A DNA stretch of 64,000 nucleotides from Actinomadura sp. K4S16 (lineage in GTDB: Bacteria > Actinomycetota > Actinomycetes > Streptosporangiales > Streptosporangiaceae). The DNA lies in contig NZ_BDDE01000011.1 of NCBI RefSeq assembly GCF_008327685.1, positions 392,817-456,816 on the forward strand, in the 5' to 3' direction. Below are positions 19,878-28,963 of this stretch, one piece after another (position 1 is the first letter of the stretch; each line of letters starts with the position of its first letter). A program made the translations under genes and the position numbers. The notes below the pieces were generated by a model. It was not told the origin of the DNA, searched no databases, and saw nothing but the letters and a program-made list of their open reading frames with translations.

Positions 19878-20966
19878 GTGTACGCGGTGCTGTTCGCCGA
19901 TGCCGGGCTCTCCCCCGCCGCCGTTTCGTCGTTGTTCGTGATCTGGTCGGTCACGACGTTCGCGCTGGAGTTGCCGTCCGGGCTGTGGGCGGACGTGTTC
20001 TCGCGGCGGTTGCTGCTGGTGGCCTCTCCCCTGCTGGCGGGTGCGGGTTTCGGGCTGTGGGCGTTCTTTCCTTCGTATCCGGTGTTCGCGGCGGGGTTCG
20101 TGTTGTGGGGCGCGGGTTCGGCTCTGCGTTCGGGGACGATGCAGGCGCTGGTGTACGAGGAGCTGGAGCGGGTGGGGGCGCCGGGCGCGTACGCGCGGTT
20201 GATGGGGCGTTCTGAGGCGGTGTCGCTGCTGGCCGTGGTCGCGGCGTCGGCGGTGGCGGCGCCGGTGCTGGCGGCGTGGGGGTTCCGGGCGCTGGGTGCG
20301 GCGAGTGTGGCGGCTTGCGTGGGGTGTGCGGTGGCGGGGTGGTTCCTGCCGGAGTCCAGGGGCGGTGGTGAGGGGGCGGAGCCGTCGCTGGGGTCGGTGG
20401 TGCGTCAGGGGTGGGCGCAGGTGCGGGGTGAGCCGGCGGTGCGGCGGGCGCTGGTGCTGGTGGTGGTGCTGGAGGGTGTGACGGCGCTGGATGAGTACGT
20501 GCCGCTGCTGGTGGCGTCGACGGGGGTGGCGGTGTCGGCGGTGCCGTTGCTGGTGCTGGTGGTGACGGTCGGTGACGCGGTGGGCGGCTGGTCGGCGGGG
20601 CGGGGGGTGCGGTGGCTGGCGCCGGTGCTGGGGGCGGGTGCGGTGTGCCTGGCGGTGGGGTGCTGGGGTGGCCGGCCGGGTGGGCTGGTGCTGGTGGCGG
20701 CGGCGTTCGGGGTGTTCCGGTGGGCGATGGCGGCGGCGGACGCGCGGTTGCAGGAGCGGGTGGGTGACGGGGCGCGGGCGACGGTGACGTCGGTGGCGGG
20801 TTTCGGGGCGGAGGTGGTGGCGGTTCTGGTGTACGCGGGGTACGCGCTGGGGTCGCGGTGGGCCGGGGCCGGGGTGCTGATGGGTGCGGCCGCGGTGCCG
20901 TATGCGGTGGTGGCGGTAGTGCTGGGGTTGGCGGCGCGGCGGGGCCGTGTACATCCGGAGGCGTAG
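19878..20966 (+). CDS. MFS transporter with disrupted or non-canonical 5' end
   Basis: The sequence from GTG 19878 reads as an MFS protein of 362 residues: FVIWSVTTFALELPSGLWADVFSRR with a motif A-like loop, then about eleven hydrophobic segments and an Arg-rich tail. However, the same frame upstream encodes RRLYAYAFLEDFVLLYPVYA, the evident first helix, with no ATG, GTG or TTG between 19803 and 19878. The only upstream ATG (19785) is followed by TGA at 19800-19802, five codons later. The gene is therefore a nonsense mutant, starts at a rare CTG (19833), or contains a sequence error. GTG 19878 is given as the first conventional start but would remove half of helix 1. Confidence 0.75.
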   Translation: MYAVLFADAGLSPAAVSSLFVIWSVTTFALELPSGLWADVFSRRLLLVASPLLAGAGFGLWAFFPSYPVFAAGFVLWGAGSALRSGTMQALVYEELERVGAPGAYARLMGRSEAVSLLAVVAASAVAAPVLAAWGFRALGAASVAACVGCAVAGWFLPESRGGGEGAEPSLGSVVRQGWAQVRGEPAVRRALVLVVVLEGVTALDEYVPLLVASTGVAVSAVPLLVLVVTVGDAVGGWSAGRGVRWLAPVLGAGAVCLAVGCWGGRPGGLVLVAAAFGVFRWAMAAADARLQERVGDGARATVTSVAGFGAEVVAVLVYAGYALGSRWAGAGVLMGAAAVPYAVVAVVLGLAARRGRVHPEA

Positions 20967-21084
20967 GCGGCGGGTGGTCGGTACGCGAAAGGCGCATTGC
21001 GGTTGAACGCTCTCGCCGGATTCGCGGGGGGCGGGTGCGGGCCGAGGATCGTGGGGTCGTTGCGGATCGATTCTTGGGGTGCTG

Positions 21085-22335
21085 ATGGGTGCGGGGTCGT
21101 TGGATCTGGCGCGGCTGCAGTTCGCGTTGACGGCCGGTACGCATTTCCTGTTCGTGGCGCTGACGCTGGGGTTGGCGACGCTGGTGGCGTTGACGCAGAC
21201 GCGGGCGACGGTGTCGGGCAGTGCGGTGCATGCGCGGATGGTGCGTTTCTGGGGGCAGCTGTACGTCATCAACTATGCGGTGGGGATCGTCACCGGGTTG
21301 GTGATGGAGTTCCAGTTCGGGTTGAACTGGTCGGGGCTGTCGCGGGTGACGGGGAGCGTGTTCGGGGCGCCGCTGGCGCTGGAGACGATCGTGGCGTTCT
21401 TCGTGGAGTCGACGTTCCTGGGGTTGTGGATCTTCGGGTGGGATCGGCTGAACCGGTGGGTGCACCTGTCGCTGATCTGGGTGGTGACGTTGACGGCGTA
21501 CCTGTCGGCGTACTTCGTGCTGGTGGCGAACGGGTGGCTGCAGCGTCCGGTGGGCTACGTGATGGTGGATGGTGTGGCGCGCCTCGATGACGCGGGGGCG
21601 CTGCTGGCGAATCCGACGGCGGTGCTGGCGTTCTTCCACGTGCTGTTCGGCGGGCTGCTGACGGCGGGGTTCTTCATGGCGGGGGTGAGCGGGTTCCATC
21701 TGCTGCGGCGGACGGCGGAGGTGGAGTTCTTCCGCCGGTCGATGCGGATCGGGCTGCTGACGGTGATGGTGTCGGTGATGCCGGTGGTGGTGTTCGGGGG
21801 GACGCAGTTCAGTTACGCGCAGCCGACGAAGCTGGGCGGTCGCAAGGCGGCGGCCGCGGTGGCGGACTTCACGGCGCGGTTCGGTCCGGACGACTACCGG
21901 CCGCCGGTGCTGTCGGGGGTCGGCGAGGCGCTGATGATGGCGATGTGGATGCTGATGCTGCTGATCGCGGTGGTGGCGTTGGTGAAGTTCCCTTTCAGGC
22001 GGTGGCTGGTGCGGGGGCGAGTGTTCCACGTGCTGATGATCGCGGCGGTGCCGCTGCCGTACGTGGCGATGATCGCGGGGTGGGTGTTCCGCGAGGTGGG
22101 GCGGCAGCCGTGGATGGTGTACGGGGTGCTGAAGACGCGGGACGCGGTGTCGCCGGGCGTGGGGTCGGCGTCGGTCGCGGTGTCGTTCGCGGTGTTCTCG
22201 GTGCTGTTCGCGGGTTTGTTCGGGGTGAACGCGTGGCTGCTGGCGCGGTTCGCGCGGCGGGGGCCGGAGGGGGCGGGGCTGGGTGCCTCTCCCCCGGTCG
22301 AGCCGGTCGCGCCGGCGATGAGCCCGACGTTCTGA
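21085..22335 (+). CDS. cydA: Cytochrome bd ubiquinol oxidase subunit I
   Basis: This 416-residue CydA begins DLARLQFALTAGTHFLFVALTLG, with the haem-ligand His near the first helix, followed by FVESTFLGLWIFGWDRL, the conserved LAFFHVLFGG His, and VFREVGRQPWMVYG with the GRQPW quinol-site motif. About nine helices are seen and the quinol-loop is short, as in actinomycete enzymes. CydA carries haems b558, b595 and d, takes electrons from quinol and reduces O2 at high affinity. ATG 21085 follows GGGG by five bases; GTG 21079 is an alternative. It begins a four-gene block with cydB, cydD and cydC. Confidence 0.95.
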   Translation: MGAGSLDLARLQFALTAGTHFLFVALTLGLATLVALTQTRATVSGSAVHARMVRFWGQLYVINYAVGIVTGLVMEFQFGLNWSGLSRVTGSVFGAPLALETIVAFFVESTFLGLWIFGWDRLNRWVHLSLIWVVTLTAYLSAYFVLVANGWLQRPVGYVMVDGVARLDDAGALLANPTAVLAFFHVLFGGLLTAGFFMAGVSGFHLLRRTAEVEFFRRSMRIGLLTVMVSVMPVVVFGGTQFSYAQPTKLGGRKAAAAVADFTARFGPDDYRPPVLSGVGEALMMAMWMLMLLIAVVALVKFPFRRWLVRGRVFHVLMIAAVPLPYVAMIAGWVFREVGRQPWMVYGVLKTRDAVSPGVGSASVAVSFAVFSVLFAGLFGVNAWLLARFARRGPEGAGLGASPPVEPVAPAMSPTF

Positions 22336-22348
22336 CAGGAGCCTGGTG

Positions 22349-23092
22349 ATGGATTCTCTCGCGGTGGTGTTGCTGGCGGTGTTCTCGGCCGGGTACCTGG
22401 TGCTGGCGGGTGCCGATGTCGGGGTGGGGATGCTGCTGCCGTGGCTGGGGCGGGACGAGCGGGAGCGGCGGTTGGTGATCGCGTCGTTCGCGCCGTTCTT
22501 CCTGGGCAACGAGGTGTGGCTGGTGGCGGCGGCGGGTCTGGTGGCGGGCGCGTTCCCGGGGCTGGAGCACGGGTTGGTGGCGGAGTTGTATCCGCTGTTC
22601 TCGGTGCTGCTGGTCGGCTGGGTCGTGCGGGACATGGGGTTGTGGCTGCGGGGCCGGGTGGACGCGGCGGCGTGGCGCGGCCTGTGGGACGGTGCGGTCG
22701 TGGCGGGGAGTTGGGCGCTGGCGCTGGCGTGGGGGTCGGTGCTGGGGTCGGTGCTGGCCGGTGGCGGGCTGGGTGTGGGGAGCGTGCTGGGGTTGCCGTT
22801 GGCGGCGCTGTTCGCCTGGCACGGTGCGGGGTTCGCGCGGTGGCGGCTGCCGGCGGGGCTGGCGGAGCGGGCGGGGCGGGTCCCGGCGCGGTACGGGTTG
22901 TCGGCGCTGGTGATGGCGGGGGCGCCGGTGGTGGCCGGGGTGCAGGTGGAGTGGTCGGAGGTCGTGGCCGAGGGTGCGGGGCTGACGATGACGGCGGTGG
23001 TGACGGTGGTGGTGCTGCCGCTGCTGGTGGCGTCGCAGGCGCTGGTGTGGTGGACGTTCCGGGGGCGGGTTCAGTCGCCCTCGTACCTGTAG
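22349..23092 (+). CDS. cydB: Cytochrome bd ubiquinol oxidase subunit II, short form
   Basis: This protein has 247 residues, shorter than the usual CydB of about 330-380. The start LAVVLLAVFSAGYLVLAGADVGVGMLLPWLG and the following FAPFFLGNEVWLVAAAGL match the first helices of CydB. Seven hydrophobic segments can be seen; the rest of the classical eight or nine is missing. ATG 22349 has AGGAG seven bases upstream, and the gene lies 13 bases after cydA. It stabilises subunit I but carries no haem. The shortness may be a lineage feature, not damage, since no frameshift is visible. Confidence 0.88.
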   Translation: MDSLAVVLLAVFSAGYLVLAGADVGVGMLLPWLGRDERERRLVIASFAPFFLGNEVWLVAAAGLVAGAFPGLEHGLVAELYPLFSVLLVGWVVRDMGLWLRGRVDAAAWRGLWDGAVVAGSWALALAWGSVLGSVLAGGGLGVGSVLGLPLAALFAWHGAGFARWRLPAGLAERAGRVPARYGLSALVMAGAPVVAGVQVEWSEVVAEGAGLTMTAVVTVVVLPLLVASQALVWWTFRGRVQSPSYL

Positions 23093-23098
23093 GCGGCC

Positions 23099-24727
23099 GT
23101 GGTGAAGGGTGTGGAGCGGCGTCTGCTGCGGTCGGTTCCTCGGCGGGCGGTGGTGCTGCTGGGGGTGCTGGCGGCGGGGCAGGGCGTCCTGCTGGTGGTG
23201 CAGGCGGAGCTGCTGGTGCGGGCGGTGGCGGGGCTGGACGCGGGGCCGCTGCCGTGGTTGGCGGGGGCGGTGGCCGGGCGGGCGGTGCTGGCGTGGGCGT
23301 CGGCGCTGGTGGCGGGCCGGGCGGCGGCGCGGGTGAAGCGCGGTCTGCGGGGGGCGCTGCTGGGGCGGGCGGCGGACGGTGCGGGGGCGCGGGTGACGCT
23401 GCTGACCCGGGGCTTGGACGCGGTCGATCCGTTCTTCACCGGTTATGTGCCGCAGCTGGTGGCGGCGTGCGCGGTGCCGGTGGTGGTGCTGGTGCGGTTG
23501 GCGGCGGCGGACTGGGCGTCGGCGCTGGTGGTGGCGCTGACGGTTCCGCTGGTGCCGGTGTTCGGTGCGCTGGTGGGGATGCGGACGGCGGCGCTGACGG
23601 GGCGGCAGTGGGGGCTGCTGCACCGGCTGGGCGGGCATTTCCGGGACGTGGTGGCGGGGCTGGGGACGTTGCGGGCGTTCGGTCGGACCGGTCATCAGTC
23701 GGTGGTGGTGCGGGAGCTGGCGGGCGAGCATCGGCGGGCGAGCGTGCGGGCGCTGCGGGTGGCGTTCCTGTCGTCGCTGGTGCTGGAGCTGGTGTGCGCG
23801 TTGTCGGTGGCGCTGGTGGCGGTTCCGGTGGGGTTGCGGCTGCTGGGCGGGGAGATGGCGCTGGCGACGGGTCTGCTGGTGCTGGTGCTGACGCCGGAGG
23901 TGTATCTGCCGTTGCGGGCGCTGGGGCAGCGTTTCCACGCGAGTGCGGAGGGGGTCGCGGCGGCGCGGGAGGCGTTCGCGGTGCTGGACGCGGCGGGGGG
24001 TGTGCGGCGCGGTGGCGGGGCGGTGCCGGGCGGGCGGGCGCCGGAGATCGTGCTGGAGGAGGTGACCGTCCGGTATCCGGGGGCGGGCGGGGCGGCGCTG
24101 GATCGGGTGTCGCTGCGGGTGGGGGCGGGTGAGCGGGTGGCGGTGACGGGGCCGTCGGGGGCGGGCAAGTCGACGCTGCTGCTGGTGCTGGCCGGGCTGG
24201 TGTCCCCCGACTCGGGTCGGGTGCTGGTGGACGGGGTGGATCTGGCGGAGTTGGACGTGGAGGCGTGGCGGGCGTGTGTGGGGTGGGTGCCGCAGCGTCC
24301 GCATCTGTTCGCGGCGTCGGTGGCCGACAACATCCGGTTGGGTGATCCGGGGGCCGGGATGGGGCGGGTAGAGGAGGCGGCGCGGGCGGCGGCGGTGGAT
24401 TTCGTCGGGGGTTTGCCGGAGGGGTTCGCGACGGTGCTGGGTGAGGGCGGTGCGGGGTTGTCGGCCGGGCAGCGGCAGCGGCTGGCGATCGCGCGGGCGT
24501 ACTTGTCGGGGGGTCCGGTGATGCTGCTGGACGAGCCGACGGCGCGGCTGGATCTGCACAGTGAGCGGGTGCTGGTGGACGCGGCGGTGCGGTTGCTGGC
24601 GGGGCGGACGGCGGTGGTGGTGGCGCATCGTCCGGCGTTGCTGGGGGCGGTGGACCGGGTGGTGCGGTTGGAGCGCGGCCGGGTGTGCGGGGCATCAGGC
24701 GCGGGTGCCGGGGAGGCGGCGGCGTGA
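23099..24727 (+). CDS. cydD: ABC exporter for cytochrome bd assembly, CydD-type
   Basis: This 542-residue protein has an N-terminal membrane domain of about six helices (residues 15-310) and a C-terminal ATPase domain with Walker A GPSGAGKSTLL, Q-loop WVPQRPH, signature LSAGQRQRLAIARAYL, Walker B VMLLDEPTARLD and the H-loop VVAHR. CydDC exports glutathione or cysteine-like thiols to the outside of the membrane, which is needed to assemble bd oxidase. It starts at GTG 23099 (GTG 23102 is equally possible) 6 bases after cydB. Its end overlaps the start of cydC by four bases. Confidence 0.92.
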   Translation: MVKGVERRLLRSVPRRAVVLLGVLAAGQGVLLVVQAELLVRAVAGLDAGPLPWLAGAVAGRAVLAWASALVAGRAAARVKRGLRGALLGRAADGAGARVTLLTRGLDAVDPFFTGYVPQLVAACAVPVVVLVRLAAADWASALVVALTVPLVPVFGALVGMRTAALTGRQWGLLHRLGGHFRDVVAGLGTLRAFGRTGHQSVVVRELAGEHRRASVRALRVAFLSSLVLELVCALSVALVAVPVGLRLLGGEMALATGLLVLVLTPEVYLPLRALGQRFHASAEGVAAAREAFAVLDAAGGVRRGGGAVPGGRAPEIVLEEVTVRYPGAGGAALDRVSLRVGAGERVAVTGPSGAGKSTLLLVLAGLVSPDSGRVLVDGVDLAELDVEAWRACVGWVPQRPHLFAASVADNIRLGDPGAGMGRVEEAARAAAVDFVGGLPEGFATVLGEGGAGLSAGQRQRLAIARAYLSGGPVMLLDEPTARLDLHSERVLVDAAVRLLAGRTAVVVAHRPALLGAVDRVVRLERGRVCGASGAGAGEAAA

Positions 24728-26436
24728 GGGGGGTGTGGGGCGCGGTGCGTCCGCACGCGGTGCGGCTGGTGGCCGCGGGTGCGGCGGGCGCGGCGGCGGA
24801 GCTGTGCGGGCTGGGGTTGATCGCGGCGGCGGCGTGGCTGATCGCGCGGGCGTCGCAGCGGCCGGAGCTGGCGGCGCTGTCGTTGGCGATCGCGGCGGTG
24901 CGGGGGTTCGCGCTGGCGAAGGGGTCGCTGCGGTATGTGGAGCGGCTCGCGGGGCATGACGCGGCGCTGCGGGCGCTGGCGGAGTTGCGGGGGCGGGTGT
25001 TCGACGCGTTGGCGGCGGCGCGTCCGGGGGCGCGGCGGGTGCGGGACGGTGAGGCGTTGACGCGGATGGTGTCGGATGTGGACGCCGTCCAGGACCTGCT
25101 GCTGCGGTGCGTGCTGCCGGCGGCGGCGTCGGTGGTGTGCGGGGCCGCGGGGGTGGCGGTGTGCGCGCTGGTGGATGTGCCGGCGGCGGTGGTGCTGGCC
25201 GTGGGTTTGCTGGTGGCGGGCGTGGTGGTGCCGGTGGCGGCGGCGGTGGCGGGGGGTCGTGCGGCGGCGCGGATGGCGGCCGGGCGCGAGGTGCTGGCGG
25301 TGCGGGCGCTGGACGTGCTGGAGGGTGCGCGGGATCTGGCGGTGTTCGGTGCGTCCGGCCGGTTCGCGGAGCGGGCGGAGGATGCGGCGCGGCGGCTGGA
25401 GCGGGCGGAGCGGTCGGCGGTGCGGGTGTCGGCGGCGGTGGCGGCGGCGGGTTTCGCGGTGCAGGGCGTGGCGGTCGCGGCGGTGGCGTGGGCGGGGCTG
25501 CGGGCGGGCGTGGACGAGGTGGGTGCGGCGGTGCTGGCGCTCACGGCGCTGGTGGCGGTGGAGTCGGTGCTGCCGCTGGCGGGTGCGGCGCAGCGGTTGC
25601 GGGAGGTGCTGCCGGCGGTGCGGCGGGTGGGGGCGGTGCTGGCCGCTCCCCCGGCGCCGCGCGCGGCGCGTGCGGGGGTGGTGCCGCGGGGGCCGTTGGA
25701 GGTGGAGCTTTTGGGCGTGCGGGTCGCCTACGGGGAGGGTGTGGCGCTGGACGGGGTGGATCTGCGGGTGGAGCGGGGGCGGCGGGTCGCGGTGGTGGGG
25801 GCGAGCGGCGCGGGCAAGAGCACTTTGCTGGCGGCGGTGGCCGGTGAGGTGCCGCTGGTGTCGGGTGCGGTGGTGCTGGGCGGGCGGGAGCTCGGCCGGT
25901 ACGCGCCGGACGAGGTGCGGGGCGCGGTGCGGGGGCTGGCGCAGGACGCGCACGTGTTCGGCGCGACGGTGCGGGCGAACGTGCTGCTGGCGCGGCCGGA
26001 CGCCGGTGAGGCGGAGTTGTGGGCGGCGGCGGAGCGCGCGCGGTTCGCCGAGGTGGTGCGGGCGCTGCCGGACGGGTGGGACACCGTGGTGGGGGCGGGC
26101 GGGCGGGGCCTGTCGGGCGGGCAGCGGCAGCGGCTGCTGCTGGCGCGGGCGCTGCTGGCCGACCCGCCGGTGCTGGTGCTGGACGAGCCGGCCGAGGGGC
26201 TGGACCCGGCGATGGCGGACGCGGTGGTGCGGGACCTGCTCGAGGCGCCCGGCGGCGGGACGCTGCTGCTGGTGACGCATCGGCTGGCGGCGCTGGGCGC
26301 GGCCGACGAGGTGGTGGTGCTGGACCGGGGCCGGGTGGTGCAGCGGGGCCGGCATGAGGAGTTGGCGGCGGTGCCGGGCGCCTACCGCGATCTGTGGGAG
26401 GCCGAGCTGCTCGCCGACCGCGCGGTGGCGTGCTGA
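24724..26436 (+). CDS. cydC: ABC exporter for cytochrome bd assembly, CydC-type
   Basis: This protein has 570 residues: a membrane domain starting AGAAGAAAELCGLGLIAAAAWLIARASQRPEL and running to about residue 300, followed by an ATPase domain with GASGAGKSTLLAAVAGEVPL, LSGGQRQRLLLARALL, VLVLDEPAEGLDP and VTHRLAAL. The GTG start at 24724 overlaps the TGA of cydD; a longer open frame from 24685 lies inside cydD. CydC and CydD form a heterodimer. In many Streptomyces the two are one fused protein; here they are separate genes. The gene ends 31 bases from the convergent MocR gene. Confidence 0.92.
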   Translation: MRGVWGAVRPHAVRLVAAGAAGAAAELCGLGLIAAAAWLIARASQRPELAALSLAIAAVRGFALAKGSLRYVERLAGHDAALRALAELRGRVFDALAAARPGARRVRDGEALTRMVSDVDAVQDLLLRCVLPAAASVVCGAAGVAVCALVDVPAAVVLAVGLLVAGVVVPVAAAVAGGRAAARMAAGREVLAVRALDVLEGARDLAVFGASGRFAERAEDAARRLERAERSAVRVSAAVAAAGFAVQGVAVAAVAWAGLRAGVDEVGAAVLALTALVAVESVLPLAGAAQRLREVLPAVRRVGAVLAAPPAPRAARAGVVPRGPLEVELLGVRVAYGEGVALDGVDLRVERGRRVAVVGASGAGKSTLLAAVAGEVPLVSGAVVLGGRELGRYAPDEVRGAVRGLAQDAHVFGATVRANVLLARPDAGEAELWAAAERARFAEVVRALPDGWDTVVGAGGRGLSGGQRQRLLLARALLADPPVLVLDEPAEGLDPAMADAVVRDLLEAPGGGTLLLVTHRLAALGAADEVVVLDRGRVVQRGRHEELAAVPGAYRDLWEAELLADRAVAC

Positions 26437-26467
26437 CCCGCGGGCGGCCGGGGTCAGGGCGGCAGGG

Positions 26468-28066
26468 TCAGGGCGCCGGGGGCGGGTGTTCGGCCGGGTC
26501 GGTTCTGGCGCGGCGGAGGGCGCGTGCGAGCGCGGCGACGGCGTCGGGGATGGCCGAGGCGGGGACGGCCGCGTATCCGAGGACGAGGCCGGGCGGGTGG
26601 GGCCGCTGCGCGTGCCATGACAGCGGGTGGGCCTTGACGCCGAGTTCCAGTGCCGCCGCGGCGAGGTCGGCGTCGTGCAGGGCGCCGGGGGGCTCGCCGG
26701 GGAAGGTGATGGTCAGGTGCAGTCCGGCGGCGGCGCCGTGCACGGCCGCGGTGGGCAGGTGCGCGGCGATGGCCTCGATCATGGTGTCGCGGCGGCGGCG
26801 GTGGCGGCGCCGCAGCAGCCGCAGGGTCCGCTCCATCTCCCCCGAGTCCATGAGTTCGGCGAGGACGAGCTGCGGCAGCGCGGCGTTGCCGAGGTCGGCG
26901 AAGCGCTTCTCGGCGACGACGGCGTCCAGGTGGGAGGGCGGCGGGAGGAGCCATCCGATCCGCAGCGCGGGCGCGAGGAGTTTGGAGACGCTGCCGACGT
27001 AGAAGACGCGGTCGGTGAGCATGGAGCGCAGCGCGGGGACGGGCGGCCGGTCGTAGCGGTGCTCGGCGTCGTAGTCGTCCTCGATGACCAGGCCGCCGTC
27101 GGCGGCCCAGCGCATGAGGTCGCGGCGGCGGTCCGCGCCGAGCACGGCGCCGGTGGGGAACTGGTGGGCCGGGGTGAGCAGGACGGCGGGGGCGCCGGTG
27201 GCGCGCAGGCGGTCGACGCGGATCCCGGCGGCGTCGACGGGGACGGGCGGGGTGCCGGTCCCCCAGTGCGCCAAGTGCTGGCGGACGCCGAGGGAGCCGG
27301 GGTCCTCGACGGCGATCCGGTCGATGCCCTCGCGGGTCAGGACGCGGGCGGCGAGGCCGAGGGCCTGGGTGGTGCCGGCCACGATGACGATGCCGTCGGG
27401 GTCGGCGCGGATGCCGCGGTTGCGGGCGAGCCAGGCGGCGACGGCGGTGCGCAGCGCGGGGGCGCCGCGGGGGTCGCCGTAGCCGAGGGCGGTGGCGGGC
27501 AGGGCGCGCAGGACGGTGCGTTCGGCGCGGTGCCAGGCCGCGCGGGGGAACGCGGCGAGGTCCGGCAGGCCGGGTGACAGGTCGGTGCGGGCGGGCAGGG
27601 CGCGCAGGACGTCGAACAGGTCGGGGCCCGGCCGTCTCGGGAAGGGCGTGCCCGCGGGCGTCCGCGGCGCGGAGGCCGCGGAGGCGGAGGGGGTGACCGC
27701 CGGTCCGGTCGGGGGGCGGGCGGCGAGGGGGGCCGCGACGACGACGGTGCCGGCGCGGCCGCGTCCGGCGACATGGCCCTCGTCGGCGAGGCGCTGGTAG
27801 GCCTCGGTGACCACGCCGCGGGAGACGCGCAGCTCGGCGGCCAGGACGCGGGTGGCGGGCAGGCGGGCCCCCACGGGCAGGCGGCCGTCGGCGACGGCGT
27901 CGCGCAGCCGCCCGGCGAGCCAGTCCGCCAGTCCGCCGGGCGGGGCGTCGGCGGTGTCGAGTTGCAGGAAGTCCGATCCCCCCGAGTCCGATCCCCGCGC
28001 GTCTCCCCCCGACCCCGGTCCCCGCGTTATGGACCGGTCGTGTTCGCCGCCTTTGGACCTGTGCAT
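26468..28066 (-). CDS. MocR-family regulator (GntR domain fused to PLP-dependent aminotransferase)
   Basis: This 532-residue protein has an N-terminal GntR-type winged helix (about 32-115: GLADWLAGRLRDAVADGRLPVGARLPATRVLAAELRVSRGVVTEAYQRLADEGHVAGRGRAGTVV) fused to a fold-type I aminotransferase domain. It contains the PLP-binding Asp/Tyr motif VIEDDYDAEHRYDRPP and the Schiff-base Lys in YVGSVSKLLAPALRIGW. MocR proteins use PLP plus a ligand to control transcription, often of a divergent gene; here that neighbour is the methyltransferase, 28 bases away. ATG 28066 was chosen over a start at 28108, which would overlap the neighbour. Confidence 0.92.
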   Translation of the reverse strand: MHRSKGGEHDRSITRGPGSGGDARGSDSGGSDFLQLDTADAPPGGLADWLAGRLRDAVADGRLPVGARLPATRVLAAELRVSRGVVTEAYQRLADEGHVAGRGRAGTVVVAAPLAARPPTGPAVTPSASAASAPRTPAGTPFPRRPGPDLFDVLRALPARTDLSPGLPDLAAFPRAAWHRAERTVLRALPATALGYGDPRGAPALRTAVAAWLARNRGIRADPDGIVIVAGTTQALGLAARVLTREGIDRIAVEDPGSLGVRQHLAHWGTGTPPVPVDAAGIRVDRLRATGAPAVLLTPAHQFPTGAVLGADRRRDLMRWAADGGLVIEDDYDAEHRYDRPPVPALRSMLTDRVFYVGSVSKLLAPALRIGWLLPPPSHLDAVVAEKRFADLGNAALPQLVLAELMDSGEMERTLRLLRRRHRRRRDTMIEAIAAHLPTAAVHGAAAGLHLTITFPGEPPGALHDADLAAAALELGVKAHPLSWHAQRPHPPGLVLGYAAVPASAIPDAVAALARALRRARTDPAEHPPPAP

Positions 28067-28094
28067 CAGGCCATTGTGCGGCCACGGTGGACGC

Positions 28095-28928
28095 ATGGAA
28101 ACCACCACGACGACCGGGTCAGGCCGGTATGTGCACGGGTACTCCGGCCGGGAGGCGCGGCGGCTCGGCGACCAGGCCGACGCCCTGGCGGCGCTGCTGC
28201 ACGACGGGACCGCCTACCCGGCGGGCAGCCGGGTGCTGGAGGCCGGCTGCGGTGTCGGCGCGCAGACGGTGCACCTGGTGTCGCGCTCCCCCGGCGTCCG
28301 CCTGACCGCCGTGGACCTGTCGGGCGCCTCCCTGGACCAGGCCCGCGCCCGCGTCGCCGCGTCCTGCCCCGAGGCGGCGGTGGAGTGGCGGCGCGCCGAC
28401 CTGCGGGACCTGCCGTTCCCCGACGCGGCGTTCGACCACGTGTTCGTGTGCTTCGTGCTGGAGCACCTGCCCGACCCGCGCGCGGCGCTGGCCGGGCTGC
28501 GGCGGGTGCTGCGGCCCGGCGGGACCCTCACCGCGATCGAGGGCGACCACGGGTCGGCGTTCTTCCACCCCGACAGCGCCCATGCCCGCGCCGCGATCGC
28601 CCACCAGGTCGTCCTGCAGGCCGCGGCGGGCGGCGACGCCCTGCTCGGCCGCCGGCTGGGGCCGCTGCTGGCCGAGGCCGGGTACGCGCGGGTCGGCGTC
28701 GTGCCGCGCACCGTCTACGCCGACGGGGCCCGGCCCGACCTGGCGCGCGCCTTCACCCGCGACACCTTCACCGCGATGGTCGAGTCCGTCCGCGACGAGG
28801 CCGTCGCGGCGGGGCTGGCCACCCCGGCCGACTTCGACCGCGGGGTCGCCGACCTGCACCGCGCCGCGGGCCCCGGCGGCACGTTCCACTACACGTTCTT
28901 CAAGGCCACCGCCGTCAACCCGCAGTGA
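28095..28928 (+). CDS. Class I SAM-dependent methyltransferase
   Basis: This protein has 277 residues with the SAM motif I VLEAGCGVGAQTVHLV (about 43-58), motif II region LTAVDLSGASLDQARAR, motif post I RRADLRDLPFPDAAFDHVFVCFVLEHLPD, and LRPGGTLTAIEGDHGS. It is of the UbiE/COQ5-like type, acting on small molecules. The C-terminal GTFHYTFFKATAVNPQ is not diagnostic of substrate. The ATG start is 28 bases from the divergent MocR start, which argues for direct control by it. The gene ends before a strong terminator hairpin shared with the convergent gas-vesicle operon. Confidence 0.9.
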   Translation: METTTTTGSGRYVHGYSGREARRLGDQADALAALLHDGTAYPAGSRVLEAGCGVGAQTVHLVSRSPGVRLTAVDLSGASLDQARARVAASCPEAAVEWRRADLRDLPFPDAAFDHVFVCFVLEHLPDPRAALAGLRRVLRPGGTLTAIEGDHGSAFFHPDSAHARAAIAHQVVLQAAAGGDALLGRRLGPLLAEAGYARVGVVPRTVYADGARPDLARAFTRDTFTAMVESVRDEAVAAGLATPADFDRGVADLHRAAGPGGTFHYTFFKATAVNPQ

Positions 28929-28963
28929 CCGTCCCGGCCCCGCCGGGCGGACCGCCCGCGGGG

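Noticed and set aside
19951..26355. Several 700-890-residue minus-strand frames opposite the MFS and cydABDC genes
   Set aside because: They are very rich in Pro, Arg, His and Ala and arise from GC-rich codons with few stops; the plus-strand genes are typical.
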